Positions 1 to 7,820 of a DNA stretch of 37,530 nucleotides are shown one piece after another. Below the pieces are notes generated by a model. The model saw only the letters and a program-made list of their open reading frames with translations. It had not been told where the DNA came from and ran no database searches. Origin of the DNA: Actinoplanes xinjiangensis. Lineage in GTDB: Bacteria > Actinomycetota > Actinomycetes > Mycobacteriales > Micromonosporaceae. The stretch's first letter is position 1. Each line of letters begins with the position of its first letter. The DNA lies in assembly GCF_003148685.1 (NCBI RefSeq), contig NZ_QGGR01000049.1, positions 1 through 37,530 of the forward strand, given 5' to 3'. The translations under genes were made by a program, and so were the position numbers.

Positions 1-1001
1 TCCGTCACCCAGTACCGCAGACTGTCCATGATCAGCCGCAGCGACTCGTGATGCCGCACGTTCAGACTGTTCCCGGTACCCGTGGTGTCGTAGTAGTACT
101 GCTTGTCCTCGTCGACCAGCCGGTAATACGCCGGATTGTCGATACCCCGGAACGACAACGTCGGGCCCAGATGATTGCCCTCCGCGGTGTGGTTGTAGAC
201 CACATCGAGAATGACCTCGATACCGGCCTGATGCAGAGCCTTCACCATCGCCTTGAACTCCTGCACCTGCCCGCCGCCCTCCGGGAACGACGAGTAACCG
301 TTGTGCGGAGCGAAGAAGCCGATGGTGTTGTAACCCCAGTAATTGGTCAGACCGCGCTCGATCAGCCCGCTGTCGTGCACGAACTGGTGCACCGGCATCA
401 ACTCGACCGCGGTCACGCCGAGGCCCTTCAAATACTTGATCATGGCCGGGTGCGCCAGACCGGAGTAGGTGCCGCGCACGTCGGCCGGGATGTCCGGGTG
501 CTGGACGGTCATTCCCTTGACGTGCGCCTCATAGATCACCGTCTCCCACATCGGGACCTTGAGCGGCCGGTCGTTGCCCCAATCGAAATAGGGGTTGATC
601 ACCACCGACCGCGGCGAGTAGGCGGCGGAATCAAAGTCGTTATAAGAGCCGGAATCGCCGAAGTTGTACGAGAAGAGCGCCTGATCCCAGTCGTAGTTGC
701 CGTCGATCGCCTTCGCGTACGGGTCGAGCAGCAGCTTGCTGGGGTTGCAGCGCAGCCCCCGCGACGGGTCGTACGGGCCGTGCACGCGGTAGCCGTAGCG
801 CTGACCCGGCACCACCCGCGGCAGATAACCGTGCCAGACCAGGGCCTCCCGCTCCGGCAGGTCGATCCGGGTCTCCTTACCGTCGTCGTCGAACAGGCAC
901 AGCTCGACGCGGGTGGCAGCCTCGGAGAAGAGCGCGAAGTTGGTGCCACCACCGTCGTAGGTCGCGCCCAGCGGGTACGGATTGCCCGGCCAGATATGCA
1001 T
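1..1001 (-). CDS. glgX: Glycogen debranching enzyme GlgX, 5' part (runs off the window)
   Basis: The minus strand reads an open frame from ATG at 1001 to the window edge, about 333 residues. The N-terminus (MHIWPGNPYPLGATYDGGGTNF) is the typical CBM48 start of isoamylase-type debranching enzymes. About residue 270 onward it shows GH13 conserved region I (DVVYNHTAEGN), followed by the RGIDNPAYYRL segment seen in GlgX. These enzymes hydrolyse alpha-1,6 branches of glycogen in the cytoplasm. A ribosome binding site (AAGGTGGGG) lies just upstream of the ATG. The catalytic Asp/Glu regions II-IV lie outside the window, so activity cannot be judged. A serine hydrolase gene ends 42 bases upstream on the same strand and could be co-transcribed. 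TreX-like isoamylases are the closest alternative; GlgX is favoured by the N-terminal sequence. Confidence 0.93.
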   Translation of the reverse strand, partial: MHIWPGNPYPLGATYDGGGTNFALFSEAATRVELCLFDDDGKETRIDLPEREALVWHGYLPRVVPGQRYGYRVHGPYDPSRGLRCNPSKLLLDPYAKAIDGNYDWDQALFSYNFGDSGSYNDFDSAAYSPRSVVINPYFDWGNDRPLKVPMWETVIYEAHVKGMTVQHPDIPADVRGTYSGLAHPAMIKYLKGLGVTAVELMPVHQFVHDSGLIERGLTNYWGYNTIGFFAPHNGYSSFPEGGGQVQEFKAMVKALHQAGIEVILDVVYNHTAEGNHLGPTLSFRGIDNPAYYRLVDEDKQYYYDTTGTGNSLNVRHHESLRLIMDSLRYWVT

Positions 1002-1043
1002 GGCCCCCACCTTGCCCAATAACAGCCCGCAGGAAAACTGTGA

Positions 1044-2129
1044 TCAGGTCAACGCCGCCATCATCAGGCGCTCCGCGATCACCGGCGTGTCACCGCCCAT
1101 CTTCAGCGTGTTCACCGAGTAGACCAGCCGCCGGCTCAGGTCGAGCGTGGCCCCCATGCCGTTGTTGTACCCGGGGCGGTCCCCCGACTTGCCCCAGATC
1201 TCCAGGTCACCGATGAGCAGACGGCTCAGCCCACAGCCGTACGTCCCGCCCTTCGGCACGGTCAGCATCGCCTGGAGCTCCCGCGGCGGCAGCAGGCGAC
1301 CGCCGAGCAGCGCCGTCAGGAACCGGTCCAGATCGCCGGTCGTGGAGATCATCTCGGCGGCGGCCCACTGCAGCGACGGATTGGCACGGGTGACGTCGAC
1401 GTACTCGCCGTCGATCAGCTCGTAGCCGTGCGCGTGCGGCCCCGGGATCGCGGTGTGCGTGCCCGGCAGATACGTGTGCCGCAACCCGAGCGGCCGCAGG
1501 ATGCCCCGGCGGATCGCGTCGGCGTACGGCCGGCCGGTCACCCGCTCGATCACCAGCCCCGCCACGATGTAGCCGACATTGCCGTAGACCTGCTTCGTGC
1601 CCGGCGTGAAGAGCGGCTCCTCCTCCCACCGCACCTGCGACCCCGGCTCGAACGTGTCGAACCGGTGGTCCTTGAACCAGTCCCAGTCCTTGTGCCGCAG
1701 CTCCAGGCCCCGCAGCCCACTGGTGTGGTCGAGCAGCTGGCGCACCGTGCCCGGATAGCCCTCCGGCAGCCGGTCCGGCAGGTATCGGCGCACCGGCGCG
1801 TCCAGCTCGATCAGGCCGGCCGCCACCAGCTGGAGCACCGCCGTCGCGGTGAACACCTTGGTCATGCTGCCGATCCGGAACCGGGCGTCCCACGGCACCG
1901 GGCTCCCGCGGTGCACGTCACCGGCCCCGGCACGCCCGCGCCAGCGGCCGGCCGACCCCTCCACGCGGACCAGGGCGCCACTCACCGCCGGATCGAGCGG
2001 CTCCAGCGCCGCGGCGAGCGCGGCCTCGTTCAAGGGCGGCAGACCGGTGCCCGCGTACGCCGGGACGCGCCCCGCGACAGCGAGGGCGGTTCCGGCCAGA
2101 GCGGCTCCGAGCAGGGTGCGACGATGCAT
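1044..2129 (-). CDS. Secreted beta-lactamase-fold serine hydrolase (D-Ala-D-Ala carboxypeptidase-like)
   Basis: This 361-residue protein starts at ATG 2129, preceded by GGAGG at good spacing; a longer open frame upstream is not coding. The first ~27 residues (MHRRTLLGAALAGTALAVAG...AYAG) form a signal peptide with an RR-x-LL pattern, possibly Tat. The serine beta-lactamase/class C family triad is visible: S-M-T-K at 88-91, Y-G-N at 182-184 and K-S-G at 314-316. The family includes DD-carboxypeptidases, esterases and class C beta-lactamases. Which substrate this one uses cannot be read from sequence, but peptidoglycan peptides are the usual guess. It lies upstream of glgX on the same strand and is divergent from an MFS efflux gene, with about 120 bases between the two starts. 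Confidence 0.9.
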   Translation of the reverse strand: MHRRTLLGAALAGTALAVAGRVPAYAGTGLPPLNEAALAAALEPLDPAVSGALVRVEGSAGRWRGRAGAGDVHRGSPVPWDARFRIGSMTKVFTATAVLQLVAAGLIELDAPVRRYLPDRLPEGYPGTVRQLLDHTSGLRGLELRHKDWDWFKDHRFDTFEPGSQVRWEEEPLFTPGTKQVYGNVGYIVAGLVIERVTGRPYADAIRRGILRPLGLRHTYLPGTHTAIPGPHAHGYELIDGEYVDVTRANPSLQWAAAEMISTTGDLDRFLTALLGGRLLPPRELQAMLTVPKGGTYGCGLSRLLIGDLEIWGKSGDRPGYNNGMGATLDLSRRLVYSVNTLKMGGDTPVIAERLMMAALT

Positions 2130-2249
2130 GCTGACAACCTCCGAAGTGGACTGGGGCCCACTCTTCCGGCCGGCGCCGCCAAGGTCATCCGGGCGCTTCC
2201 CGGACCGTACCCCTAGGAGATCTGGACGACATCCCCCGGGTTTCTCGGG

Positions 2250-3656
2250 GTGATCACGGGTAGAACCGTGAGGGTGCAACCGCGCCGCTATCTCGTCCTG
2301 GCCATCTGCTGCATGAGCCTGCTCATCATCAGCCTGGACGTCACCATCGTGAACGTCGCGCTCCCGGCGATGGCCGACGACCTGGACGCGCCCGTCTCCG
2401 GCCTCCAGTGGATCATCGACGCGTACCTGCTGGTGCTGGCGAGCCTGCTGGTCCTGGCCGGCTCCACCGGCGACCGCATCGGCCGGCGCCGCGTCTTCCA
2501 GGCCGGACTGGCCCTGTTCACGATCGGCTCCCTGCTGTGCAGCCTGGCGACCAGCCTGGAGGCACTCATCGCGTTCCGGACGATCCAGGCGGTCGGCGGG
2601 TCGATGCTCAACCCGGTCGCCATGTCGATCATCACGAACACGTTCACCGAGCCCCGCGAACGGGCCCGCGCGATCGGCGTGTGGGGTGCGGTGACCGGCT
2701 TCAGCATGGCCCTGGGCCCGCTGGCCGGCGGTGTGCTGGTCCACTCGTTCGGCTGGCAGTCCATCTTCTGGATCAACGTGCCGGTCGGCATCGTCGGGTT
2801 CCTGCTGGCCTGGCGGTTCATCCCCGAGTCACGGGCCGAACACCCGCGCCGCCTCGACCCGGTCGGCCAGCTCCTGGTGTTCACACTGCTCGCCGCCCTG
2901 ACGTTCGGCATCATCGAGGGCCCCTCCGAAGGCTGGTCCTCCCCCGTCATCCTCGGCTGCTTCGCCCTCGCCGCCGCCGCACTGGCCGCCCTGCTGTGGT
3001 GGGAACCGCGCCGCGAGGAGCCACTGATCGAGCTGCGCTTCTTCCGCAGCGCCCCGTTCAGCGGCGCCACCCTGGTCGCGATCTGCGCCTTCGCCTCACT
3101 CGGCGGATTCCTCTTCCTCAACACCCTCTACCTCCAGGACGTACGCGGCCTGTCCGCCCTGCACGCCGGCCTCTACACTCTGCCGATGGCGGTGATGACG
3201 ATCGTCGCCTCCCCACTGTCCGGCCGCCTGGTCGGCACCCGTGGCACCCGCCTACCGCTACGCATCGCCGGCACGGCGATGGCCCTAGGCGTGCTGCCCA
3301 TGATCTTGGCCGGCCCCACCACCCCCGCATGGCAGTTGTTCGCCGGCTACCTGCTCTTCGGTCTCGGCTTCGGCATGGTGAACACGCCGATCACCAACAC
3401 CGCCGTCTCCGGCATGCCCCGCGCCCGCGCCGGCGTGGCAGCCGCCATCGCCTCCACCAGCCGCCAGGTCGGCAGCGCCCTGGGCGTCGCGGTGATCGGC
3501 GCCGTCGTGGCCTCCGGCAGCACCCCCGCCGACCCGGCGGGCTGGTGGATCCTGGCCGCCCTGGGCGCGGCGGTCCTGGCCATCGGCCACGTGACGACGG
3601 GCGCCTGGGCCCGCACCACCACCACCCGGGCCGACCTCGACCGGGTGCCCGCCTGA
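2250..3656 (+). CDS. MFS transporter, DHA2 (EmrB/QacA) drug-efflux family
   Basis: The 468-residue protein is highly hydrophobic, with a length and pattern fitting the 14-helix DHA2 subfamily. It opens with the typical first helix motif (SLDVTIVNVALPAM), followed by motif A in loop 2-3 (GDRIGRRR) and motif C in helix 5 (ALGPLAGGVLVHSFGW), then IFWINVPVG. These are proton-coupled exporters of cationic drugs, antibiotics or metabolites across the cytoplasmic membrane. The GTG at 2250 gives the longest start; in-frame GTGs at 2268 and 2274 are alternatives and no strong ribosome binding site decides between them. There is no TetR or MarR regulator beside it in the window. Substrate unknown. Confidence 0.92.
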   Translation: MITGRTVRVQPRRYLVLAICCMSLLIISLDVTIVNVALPAMADDLDAPVSGLQWIIDAYLLVLASLLVLAGSTGDRIGRRRVFQAGLALFTIGSLLCSLATSLEALIAFRTIQAVGGSMLNPVAMSIITNTFTEPRERARAIGVWGAVTGFSMALGPLAGGVLVHSFGWQSIFWINVPVGIVGFLLAWRFIPESRAEHPRRLDPVGQLLVFTLLAALTFGIIEGPSEGWSSPVILGCFALAAAALAALLWWEPRREEPLIELRFFRSAPFSGATLVAICAFASLGGFLFLNTLYLQDVRGLSALHAGLYTLPMAVMTIVASPLSGRLVGTRGTRLPLRIAGTAMALGVLPMILAGPTTPAWQLFAGYLLFGLGFGMVNTPITNTAVSGMPRARAGVAAAIASTSRQVGSALGVAVIGAVVASGSTPADPAGWWILAALGAAVLAIGHVTTGAWARTTTTRADLDRVPA

Positions 3657-3937
3657 GCGGTCCCGCCACACCCGGTCATACGCGGACCGGCCTCCCACCC
3701 TCCCCCTGACGGGTCCCTGGCCGCTGTCAGGCCTCGTCTCGTCGAAGGGCCAGCTCTTCCCGCGACGTCATCGCAGCTCTTCATCGGCGGCCGGGCTTCC
3801 GTGGCCACTGAGTCCACGGGTCACCGGCTACCTCTCCTCGCCTTTTCACCCCCCTCGCTTCATCACCTGGCCTCCGGTCCTGCTCTCTTCCGGCCTGTTC
3901 GGAAGGTGAGCCTCCGGGGATGCCATGCACGGCGGCG

Positions 3938-4118
3938 TTCAACGGTGACAGCGCCCCTGTACTGCGTCGTCAAGGGCTCCAGCGCGTGCAGGCAGCCGGG
4001 CCACGACGTCCCGGCTCTCCTCACCTTCTGCGGCATACCGAGATCGTCGCGCCACGCACGCAGACGCGGGAGCACCAGCTCGGACGGCGCTTCCAGGAAG
4101 CCGAGACTCCACCCCAGC
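3938..4118 (-). pseudogene. Possible decayed fragment of an uncharacterised actinobacterial gene
   Basis: One minus-strand frame here reads like a real protein: LGWSLGFLEAPSELV..., RAWRDDLGMPQKV, then CLHALEPLTTQYRGAVTVE. This resembles the start of small uncharacterised actinobacterial proteins as I remember them, but that is memory and not a search. No ATG or GTG lies in frame at the expected start, and after residue VTVE the frame turns into Arg-rich shadow-like sequence, suggesting loss of the rest of the gene. It could also be a chance open frame. Confidence 0.28.
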
Positions 4119-4398
4119 GGTGACAGGCTGCCGCCGAGGACGGATGGTGCTTCCGGCCCAGCCCCTCCCATGGCCTCCATGATCCGACGGATGTCCGTTG
4201 CGCTGTCGCAGTTCAGCAGTTGGTGGTACCAGCCCCTGCGCCACCGGCGCAGGGCACCTCTCAGCCCGGATCCTCCACGCCGGTATGGCCGACGGGCCAT
4301 GCCGGCAGGCACGGGCGGTCGGAGCAGGCCATCCCTCATGGGGTTGTCGCTGCTCGGCGATTCTGATCGAGACTTCGACCATCATGACCGTAAGCGCC

Positions 4399-4442
4399 GT
4401 GATGCCGCCTGAAGAGAACCGTGATGCGGCCTGAAGAGAATA
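4399..4442. repeat. 22-bp tandem duplication
   Basis: Two head-to-tail copies, 4399-4420 and 4421-4442, start with GTGATGC and share CCTGAAGAGAA. They differ at one internal base plus the last bases. It lies in the gene-poor stretch and has no visible coding role. Confidence 0.75.
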
Positions 4443-4678
4443 TGTGACGCTCGACCCTGAACCGGCAAGGCTCGGACTGCCACTGAGAGTCGGTAATGCG
4501 AGGCAAGTCTCACTTCTTCTCTGCTGCCTGCTAGTCGCTTGAGAATCCTGTGAAGAACTGGCCCAAAATCCACGAGAGCGAATTTGGCATGATCGACTTC
4601 TTACACTTTTGGAGCGGGATCGGGAAGAATTCTTGCATGGGGCAGGGGTCGTTGTTCAGTAGAGTTGAGATTTCATCA

Positions 4679-5944
4679 ATGCGTGATCGGACGCGATCTC
4701 GGAACTATTCTTCGGCGCGTGAGGAGTTCCGTCGCGAACACGAGAGGCACCGCGCCTGGGGGCTGCAGCGCCGCCATGCCGAGAAGCTTCGACGGCTCCG
4801 CCAAAGCGAGTCGGGCCCTACCGTTGGTGGCGACCAGGTGCCTGTCGCGGGAACCTCCGGTTCGGGAAGCAGGACACTGCGGGCTGCCTCCACACGGGCG
4901 ACACTCGCCGCTCCGCCGCCTGCCCACACGGCTCCGCAGAGGACTTCGTCTCCGAGAGGCGCGGCACCGTCCCTGGTCGCGACTCAGCCATCGCCGTCGA
5001 GCCTGGCCTCGGCGCCTTGGGTCCGAGGATCACCGGCAGCGCGTGAGTCCTACGACGTCCAGATCCGCGACGCGCAAGGCGGCACCCGGATCCGCAGCAC
5101 CCAAACCGGTGACGCGCAGGTCCGAGACGCGCAAGGCGGCACCCAGATCCGCAACACCCCAACCTGCGACGTCCAAGTCCGCGACGTGCAAGGCGGCTCC
5201 CAGGCCTGCGACGCGCGAAGCGGCGACGTCCAAACCCGCGACGCGCAAGGCGAAGCCCAGGTCCATGACGGCCAGACCAGCGACGCCCAAGTCCGCGACG
5301 CGCAAGGCGGCTCCCAGACCTGCGACGCGCGAAGCGGCCACGTCCAAACCCGCGACGCGCAAGGCGACGCGCATACCTGCGACGCCCAGGTCCGCGACGC
5401 GGAAGCCGGCAGCACCCCAGAGCCGCCGACGTCCATACCCTCGGCACGCAAACTCGCGGTGCCGTGCCGATGGCCGCGGCCCACCCTGCCGTGTGTGTCG
5501 CCGAGGGCGGGGCTGTATTTCTGCCGGTGCCATCGACGGTCCCGCTACCCGCCTTTTCGGGCACGACCTCCCCGACCGATCGCGCCTCAAGGGGGTCCTG
5601 GTGGGGTTTTGGTGAATTTGTGTGGTTGCCGCAGGGCGGTGGTCACGGTTTCCCTCGGCGGCGCTGGGCCGGTTCGGGTCTCCGATGGTCACTCGGCGGT
5701 GATCGGCGAAAAATCAATAATTTATCGGTTGAAGCCGTTTCTTCTATCTGCGGAACTTGAGGTTTCTTTCCATCGGGAACGGGCGCCACCGGATTTGGTC
5801 TTGGGGAGCACGTTAAGGCGTGCTATTTGCACGATAACGCGCCGACTCATCGGCTGCGCCGAACAGCCCCGTGATGAGACGATTCTGCACCCGGTATCGA
5901 GTGCAGGGACCTTGCGATTTGATGCCTCGCGACGAGATACCTGA
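4679..5944 (+). CDS. Putative basic protein with 57-bp/19-residue repeats; frame uncertain
   Basis: From ATG 4679 the first ~42 residues are strongly charged and look like a genuine helical N-terminus (MRDRTRSRNYSSAREEF, RREHERHRAWGLQRRHAEKL). Codon use there fits a high-GC coding frame. Beyond about residue 60 it becomes low-complexity, then enters 57-bp tandem repeats (5054-5395) read as 19-residue units beginning D-V-Q-x-R-D-A-Q-G. A second forward frame through the same repeats reads Lys/Ala/Pro/Thr-rich (ATRKAAPRPATREAATSKPA), like tails of histone-H1-like proteins, and looks more natural. The gene may therefore have been frameshifted between head and repeats, or may not be translated past the head. 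The stretch after 5400 looks non-coding. No family recognised; product and end are uncertain. Confidence 0.35.
   Translation: MRDRTRSRNYSSAREEFRREHERHRAWGLQRRHAEKLRRLRQSESGPTVGGDQVPVAGTSGSGSRTLRAASTRATLAAPPPAHTAPQRTSSPRGAAPSLVATQPSPSSLASAPWVRGSPAARESYDVQIRDAQGGTRIRSTQTGDAQVRDAQGGTQIRNTPTCDVQVRDVQGGSQACDARSGDVQTRDAQGEAQVHDGQTSDAQVRDAQGGSQTCDARSGHVQTRDAQGDAHTCDAQVRDAEAGSTPEPPTSIPSARKLAVPCRWPRPTLPCVSPRAGLYFCRCHRRSRYPPFRARPPRPIAPQGGPGGVLVNLCGCRRAVVTVSLGGAGPVRVSDGHSAVIGEKSIIYRLKPFLLSAELEVSFHRERAPPDLVLGSTLRRAICTITRRLIGCAEQPRDETILHPVSSAGTLRFDASRRDT
5054..5395. repeat. Tandem repeat, 57-bp unit, six copies
   Basis: Units run 5054-5110, 5111-5167, 5168-5224, 5225-5281, 5282-5338 and a sixth diverging copy to about 5395. 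All begin GAC(G/C)-TCC/GCG-CA and contain GACGCGCAAGGC near base 16. Because 57 is divisible by three, every frame crossing it stays periodic at 19 residues. Several frames on both strands are open through it, so openness alone says nothing about which is coding. Confidence 0.88.
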
Positions 5945-6212
5945 AGTCCCTTTGGGAGGTGAAGCCATTGCCGCTCACCCGCTCCTGCGTGATTCCGGCA
6001 CACCGTCATCGCAGAACTCCTCAAGATCGAGTTAAGGAGCGCATCTCGACGCCGAGAGTTGCCGACCGAAACGCCGGAAGCTGCCGAGCGACCGGAGCCT
6101 TGCCCGCGATGCCCGAGTCCCGACGCCCGAGCCCCCACGCCCCCACGCCCACGCCCCCACGCCCGCGCCCACGCCCCAGGCCCCCGACGCCCCACGCCCC
6201 AGGCCCCCGACG

Positions 6213-6254
6213 GTCCCGGGTCCCGGGTCCCGGGTCCCGGGTCCCGGGTCCCGA
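6213..6254. repeat. GTCCCGG heptamer microsatellite, about six copies
   Basis: Five perfect GTCCCGG copies (6213-6247) are followed by GTCCCGA (6248-6254). It directly follows a C-rich stretch of irregular CCACGCC-type words. Confidence 0.93.
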
Positions 6255-6510
6255 CATTCAGGGTTTGGAGGTCCCTCGGCTGAGGTGTCTTGTGAGCTGG
6301 TAATTCCGGCTGCAATGACAGCCTCGGTCTCGCGCCGGCTCTGCCGGCGGTGGGCTGAGGATCGTTGGAGTGTGATGCGCCGATCGCCCCGCCGGCTCAT
6401 CCTCGCGCCGATGGCGGCGCGAGCTGTCCGATGAGCGTGCCGTGCAGCAGGTCGGTGGATAAGTGCCGCGTATCGGGTAGATGGGGCGCGGAAAGCCCAA
6501 GCGGTGGAGG

Positions 6511-6763
6511 GATGCGCAGGCCGGTTGACGGGCGAGCACGAGAAGCCCGATGCGGCGGATGAGTACCCGGGCCAGTCCACGGGCGACCGCCAATGCCCAA
6601 GCGGCGGATGAGCGCGCGGGCCAGTCGAAAGGCGAGCGAAAAGCCCAAGCGGTGGATCGGGGCGCGGGGCGGTTGACGGCAGGAGCGAAAAGCCCAGCCG
6701 CCGAATGAGTGCGCGGGCCGGTTGACGCGCGGGTGCAAGGAGCCCGAAGCGGCGGTAGGCGCG
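6511..6763. repeat. Degenerate ~48-bp tandem repeats, five copies
   Basis: Units start near 6511, 6558, 6607, 6655 and 6703, each opening GATGAGnGCGCGGGCC or a variant, then a G-TTGAC/AGTC segment, and ending AAGCCCAAGCGGCG or a variant. A partial copy (from about 6484) precedes them. Identity between copies is moderate, so the array is old or evolving quickly. Confidence 0.8.
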
Positions 6764-6878
6764 GGGGCGAGGAGCCCGAAGAGGCGGGGGCGAGAAGACC
6801 GAAGCAGTGGGGGCGAGGAGCCCGAAGCGGCGGCGGCGAAAAGACCAAAGCAGTGGGGGCGAGAAGACCAAAGCGGCG
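6764..6878. repeat. 23-bp tandem repeats, five copies, derived from the 48-bp unit
   Basis: Units 6764-6786, 6787-6809, 6810-6832, 6833-6855 and 6856-6878 are all exactly 23 bases, consensus beginning GGGGCGAGAAGACC and ending AAGCGGCG or AAGCAGTG. The two forms alternate (CCGAAG and CCAAAG). The unit matches the second half of the preceding 48-bp repeat, so it looks like a secondary amplification. There are no spacers, so this is not a CRISPR array. Confidence 0.85.
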
Positions 6879-7031
6879 GGGGCGGGTGAGATGGATGGTG
6901 GGTGGCGGGGTGGGGCGGGGTGGTTCCGGTACTTGTTGGCCGTTTCGGCGGTGGGGGTGACGGCAAAGGTGATGTTGTGGGCGGCCTTCGGGTGCTAGTC
7001 CTATTCGACCACGTGCAATCGAGGGCGAGAG

Positions 7032-7802
7032 GTGACAGTCATGCTGCCCGGCGGGATGATGCCCATAACTTCTCTGGCCGTGATGATCCGCCAGACTCCG
7101 CCGCAGTCGGCGATCAGTATGTTGAACGGGCTGCCGGCGGATCGGTTCGGGGCGGTGTCCGAGGCTCTCGGTGGTGCCGACCTCGCCCGGCTGATGTTGG
7201 CCGGCAAGCCTGGCAGCCGGGGGCGGGTGCTGCAGATGTTCGCCGACAAGGATGTGATCCGGGCGAGTGCGGCGGTTCCGGCCGACCAGGCTGCCGCGCT
7301 GCTCGCCGAGCTGCCGCAGGCCCGGCTGCGGCATCTGTTCCGGGAGCTGGCCGAGCCGGTCCGGGCGGTGCTGCTGACCACGCTTCCCGGTGGGCGGCGT
7401 GATGAGCTGATCGGGGAACTGGACGCGGGTCATGCCGACGACGTGCGGACGCAGATGTACGTGCGTGCCGTCACCGAGGCGCTGCGCCGGTTCAATGCCG
7501 AGGTCACGGTGCCCGGGGGTGCCCCGGCGGGAATCCTGTGCGTCGCCGCGTACCAGAAGGTGGTCGCGATCGCCGTGCATCTCGGCGACGACGGCCGGGT
7601 GAGTGTGCCCGCGGCCGAGAACGCGGCCTACCGGCTGCGGACCCACGGGGCGTTGTCCGTCACGGATCAACCGATCGACCCGGCGGTACGGCGCTACTGT
7701 GCGGACGCCCGCGAGAAGGGGCGCCCGCTGAGTGCGGTGACGTGGGCCGACGAGCGTGACGACGGTCCCCTCAAGCGGGTGCTTGCCTCGTTGTTCTCCT
7801 GA
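7032..7802 (+). CDS. Uncharacterised protein with MgtE-N-like helical repeats
   Basis: The 256-residue protein starts at GTG 7032 behind GAGGGCGAGAG. Residues about 25-135 are helical with short repeated hydrophobic patterns (AAALLAELPQARLRHLF, RAVLLTTLPGGRRDELIGEL) that resemble the MgtE intracellular N-domain superhelix, but there are no CBS domains or membrane segments. The C-terminal ~100 residues (from VAAYQKVVAIAVHLGDDG) look like a mixed alpha/beta domain. I do not recognise that domain with confidence; a restriction-endonuclease-like fold is one possibility, not shown. No signal peptide. The spore-photoproduct-lyase-family gene begins 18 bases downstream, so the two are probably one transcript. 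Function unknown. Confidence 0.82.
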   Translation: MTVMLPGGMMPITSLAVMIRQTPPQSAISMLNGLPADRFGAVSEALGGADLARLMLAGKPGSRGRVLQMFADKDVIRASAAVPADQAAALLAELPQARLRHLFRELAEPVRAVLLTTLPGGRRDELIGELDAGHADDVRTQMYVRAVTEALRRFNAEVTVPGGAPAGILCVAAYQKVVAIAVHLGDDGRVSVPAAENAAYRLRTHGALSVTDQPIDPAVRRYCADAREKGRPLSAVTWADERDDGPLKRVLASLFS

Positions 7803-7820
7803 CGGCGGGATAATCGCGGC

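Larger units (their letters stand above)
3657..4678. other. Gene-poor region
   Basis: About 1 kb without a convincing intact gene between the MFS gene and the repeat-bearing frame at 4679. Open frames exist on both strands but lack starts with ribosome binding sites, and family patterns are weak. It holds a possible gene fragment on the minus strand (3938-4118), a 22-bp tandem duplication (4399-4442) and, from about 4440, a stretch noticeably richer in A/T than the surroundings that may hold the promoter for the next gene. Confidence 0.6.
5945..7031. other. Non-coding repeat-rich region
   Basis: About 1.1 kb without a supportable gene. It begins with a more A/T-rich part (to about 6060), then a C-rich stretch built from ACGCCC/CCACGCC words (6115-6212), the GTCCCGG heptamer array, and the 48/23-bp minisatellite. 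Very long minus-strand open frames cross it but translate to repeated Pro/Arg/Leu/Phe low-complexity sequence without family signals. The last ~130 bases before 7032 probably hold the promoter of the next gene. Confidence 0.6.

Noticed and set aside
2130..2744. N-terminal extension of the serine hydrolase up to 2744
   Set aside because: The GGAGG and signal peptide place the start at 2129; the extension overlaps the divergent MFS gene and is Gln/Asp/Arg-rich shadow sequence.
5054..5395. Pentapeptide-repeat protein on the minus strand (A-D-L-x-x patterns)
   Set aside because: The unit is 19 residues, not a multiple of five, so the ADLxx hits do not keep register.
5959..6303. Small plus-strand gene behind GGGAGGTGA
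   Set aside because: The ribosome-binding-like sequence is good, but the product is Pro/Arg repeat sequence crossing the heptamer array with no family or composition support.
6764..6878. CRISPR array
   Set aside because: The 23-bp units are directly adjacent without spacers and no cas gene is nearby.
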